From Branchipolynoe longqiensis (Eukaryota > Annelida > Polychaeta > Phyllodocida > Polynoidae), in NCBI GenBank assembly GCA_030323885.1, contig CM059202.1, forward strand, positions 47,758,849-47,822,848: a stretch of 64,000 nucleotides of DNA, read 5' to 3'. Below are positions 60,902-64,000 of the stretch, in pieces; the first letter of the stretch is position 1; each line of letters opens with the position of its first letter. A program made the position numbers and the translations under genes. The notes beneath the pieces were generated by a model that was not told the DNA's origin, did no database searches, and saw only the letters and a list, made by a program, of their open reading frames with translations.

Positions 60902-63900
60902 TATATCCTACTTAGATATTGATGTACAAGTTTGTTAAAGCTGCATAGTCCTATATATCCTACTTAGATATTGGTGTACAAGTTTATTAAAGCTGCATAG
61001 TCCTATATATCCTACTTAGATATTGGTGTACAAGTTTATTAAAGCTGCATAGTCCTATATATCCTACTTAGATATTGATGTACAAGTTTATTAAAGCTGC
61101 ATAGTCCTATATATCCTACTTAGATATTGATGTACAAGTTTGTTAAAGCTGCATAGTCCTATATATCCTACTTAGATATTGATGTACAAGTTTAATAAAG
61201 CTGCATAGTCCTATATATCCTACTTAGATATTGATGTACAAGTTTATAAAGCTGCATAGTCCTATATATCCTACTTAGATATTGGTGTACAAGTTTATTA
61301 AAGCTGCATAGTCCTATATATCCTACTTAGATATTGATGTACAAGTTTATTAAAGCTGCATAGTCCTATATATCCTACTTAGATATTGATGTACAAGTTT
61401 ATTAAAGCTGCATAGTCCTATATATCCTACTTAGATATTGATGTACAAGTTTATTAAAGCTGCATAGTCCTATATATCCTACTTAGATATTGATGTACAA
61501 GTTTATTAAAGCTGCATAGTCCTATATATCCTACTTAGATATTGATGTACAAGTTTATTAAAGCTGCATAGTCCTATATATCCTACTTAGATATTGGTGT
61601 ACAAGTTTATTAAAGCTGCATAGTCCTATATATCCTACTTAGATATTGATGTACAAGTTTATTAAAGCTGCATAGTCCTATATATCCTACTTAGATATTG
61701 ATGTACAAGTTTGTTAAAGCTGCATAGTCCTATATATCCTACTTAGATATTGGTGTACAAGTTTATTAAAGCTGCATGTCCTATATATCCTACTAGATAT
61801 TGATGTACAAGTTTATTAAAGCTGCATAGTCCTATATATCCTACTTAGATATTGGTGTACAAGTTTATTAAAGCTGCATAGTCCTATATATCCTACTTAG
61901 ATATTGGTGTACAAGTTTATTAAAGCTGCATAGTCCTATATATCCTACTTAGATATTGGTGTACAAGTTTATTAAAGCTGCATAGTCCTATATATCCTAC
62001 TTAGATATTGGTGTACAAGTTTATTAAAGCTGCATAGTCCTATATATCTACTTAGATATTTAAGTTTGTTAAAGCTGCATAGTCCATATATCCTACTTAA
62101 TATTGGTGTACAAGTTTATTAAAGCTGCATAGTCCTATATATCCTACTTAGATATTGGTGTACAAGTTTATTAAAGCTGCATAGTCCTATATATCCTACT
62201 TAGATATGATGTACAAGTTTGTTAAAGCTGCATATCCTATATATCCTACTTAGATATTGTGTACAAGTTTATTAAAGCTGCATAGTCTATATATCCTACT
62301 TAGATTTGATGACAAGTTTGTTAAAGCTGCAAGTCCTATATATCCTACTTAGATATTGATGTACAAGTTTAAAGCATAGTCCTATATATCCTACTTAGAT
62401 ATTGGTGTACAAGTTTATTAAAGCTGCATAGTCTATATATCCTACTTAGATATTGATGTACAAGTTTGTTAAAGCTGCATAGTCCTATATATCCTACTTA
62501 GATATTGATGTACAAGTTTATTAAAGCTGCATAGTCCTATATATCCTACTTAGATATTGATGTACAAGTTTATTAAAGCTGCATAGTCCTATATATCCTA
62601 CTTAGATATTGATGTACAAGTTTATTAAAGCTGCATAGTCCTATATATCCTACTTAGATATTGGTGTACAAGTTTGTTAAAGCTGCATAGTCCTATATAT
62701 CCAACTTAGATATTGATGTACAAGTTTATTAAAGCTGCATAGTCCTATATATCCTACTTAGATATTGATGTACAAGTTTATTAAAGCTGCATAGTCCTAT
62801 ATATCCTACTTAGATATTGATGTACAAGTTTAATAAAGCTGCATAGTCCTATATATCCTACTTAGATATTGATGTACAAGTTTATTAAAGCTGCATAGTC
62901 CTATATATCCTACTTAGATATTGATGTACAAGTTTAATAAAGCTGCATAGTCCCATATATCCTACTTAGATATTGGTGTACAAGTTTATTAAAGCTGCAT
63001 AGTCCTATATATCCTACTTAGATATTGGTGTACAAGTTTATTAAAGCTGCATAGTCCTATATATCCTACTTAGATATTGGTGTACAAGTTTGTTAAAGCT
63101 GCATAGTCCTATATATCCAACTTAGATATTGATGTACAAGTTTATTAAAGCTGCATAGTCCAATATATCCTACTTAGATATTGATGTACAAGTTAAAAAT
63201 AAAGCTGCATAGTCCAATATATCCAACTTAGATATTGGTGTACAAGTTTAATAAAGCTGCATAGTCCTATATATCCTACTTAGATATTGATGTACAAGTT
63301 TATTAAAGCTGCATAGTCCTATATATCCTACTTAGATATTGGTGTACAAGTTTAATAAAGCTGCATAGTCCTATATATCCTACTTAGATATTGGTGTACA
63401 AGTTTGTTAAAGCTGCATAGTCCTATATATCCAACTTAGATATTGATGTACAAGTTTATTAAAGCTGCATAGTCCTATATATCCTACTTAGATATTGATG
63501 TACAAGTTTAATAAAGCTGCATAGTCCTATATATCCAACTTAGATATTGATGTACAAGTTTAATAAAGCTGCATAGTCCTATATATCCTACTTAGATATT
63601 GATGTACAAGTTTATTAAAGCTGCATAGTCCTATATATCCTACTTAGATATTGATGTACAAGTTTAATAAAGCTGCATAGTCCTATATATCCTACTTAGA
63701 TATTGGTGTACAAGTTTATTAAAGCTGCATAGTCCTATATATCCAACTTAGATATTGGACAAGTTTGTTAAAGCTGCATAGTCCTATATATCCTACTTAG
63801 ATATTGATGTACAAGTTTAATAAAGCTGCATAGTCCTATATATCCTACTTAGATATTGATGTACAAGTTTAATAAAGCTGCATAGTCCTATATATCCTAC

Positions 63901-64000
63901 TTAGATATTGATGTACAAGTTTATTAAAGCTGCATAGTCCTATATATCCTACTTAGATATTGGTGTACAAGTTTATTAAAGCTGCATAGTCCTATATATC
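60902..64000 (+). repeat. 52-bp satellite, about 59 units, continuing past the window
   Basis: The unit contains TATATCCTACTTAGATATT, GRTGTACAAGTTTATT and AAAGCTGCATAGTCC. The period is 52 (TACTTAGA at 60961 and 61013). The variants are mainly G/A in 'TTGRTG', 'TTTATT/TTTGTT/TTTAAT' and 'CCTACTT/CCAACTT'. Near 62040-62380 several units carry single-base deletions. The AAAGCTGCATAGTCC part and the 'CTTAGATATTGATG' part match the MITE A left end in the same order. Confidence 0.95.

Overview
The window is repeat-dense, non-genic eukaryotic nuclear DNA. It contains tRNA-headed SINEs by the dozen, 5'-truncated non-LTR retrotransposons, a decayed DIRS-like element, solo LTRs, many short inverted-repeat elements, kilobase-scale tandem repeats and two N runs (25055-25552 and 60402-60901). 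The SINE tails, the DIRS-type reverse transcriptase and the TA/TTA-target inverted-repeat elements suggest an invertebrate metazoan, probably marine. I cannot name the species or phylum. I find no host protein-coding exon, no rRNA and no convincing functional tRNA gene. All coding sequence I can support belongs to retrotransposons.

Layout. 1-11.7 kb: SINE1/SINE2/SINE3 copies interleaved with inverted-repeat elements (469-854, 2761-3060, 4011-4424, 6700-7053, 8145-8312) and two LTR-like copies (about 5001-5726 and 9143-9663). 11.8-13.0 kb: a CACTCTC-type minisatellite. 13.1-18.5 kb: SINEs carrying two LINE insertions (14770-15539 and 16042-16794), then a long purine tract. 18.56-29.86 kb: two near-identical copies of a block of about 4.5 kb, separated by a reverse-strand LINE (RT ORF 23638-25054) and the first N run. 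This may be an uncollapsed second haplotype rather than a true duplication. 30-32.6 kb: SINEs and short repeats. 32.7-35.76 kb: DIRS-like gag and RT ORFs, cut off within ORF2. 36-43.2 kb: SINEs, LINE-derived short elements and a deep nest (SINE2, then solo LTR, then inverted-repeat element, then LINE-derived element). 43.4-45.1 kb: four inverted-repeat elements. 45.2-49.5 kb: a 19-bp and then a 27-bp tandem array. 49.9-57.8 kb: LTR, 100-bp array, inverted-repeat elements and SINEs. 58.6-60.4 kb: CCCACRCA-type and 13-bp arrays. 60.9-64.0 kb: a 52-bp satellite running off the window end.

How the parts relate. The elements form a readable insertion history, because many insertions keep target-site duplications (TSDs): 13 bp around the LINE at 14770, 11 bp around 18559, 12 bp around 55752, 9 bp around 54885, 4 bp around both solo LTRs, 3 bp (TTA) around several inverted-repeat elements, TA around two others and 7-8 bp around 57390. 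Two patterns stand out. The terminal 52-bp satellite looks derived from one end of an inverted-repeat element that recurs across the window. One inverted-repeat family (termini GGCCCTGTCACAC) repeatedly contains expanded tandem repeats. Long ORFs in the tandem arrays are artefacts of periodicity and are not annotated as genes.
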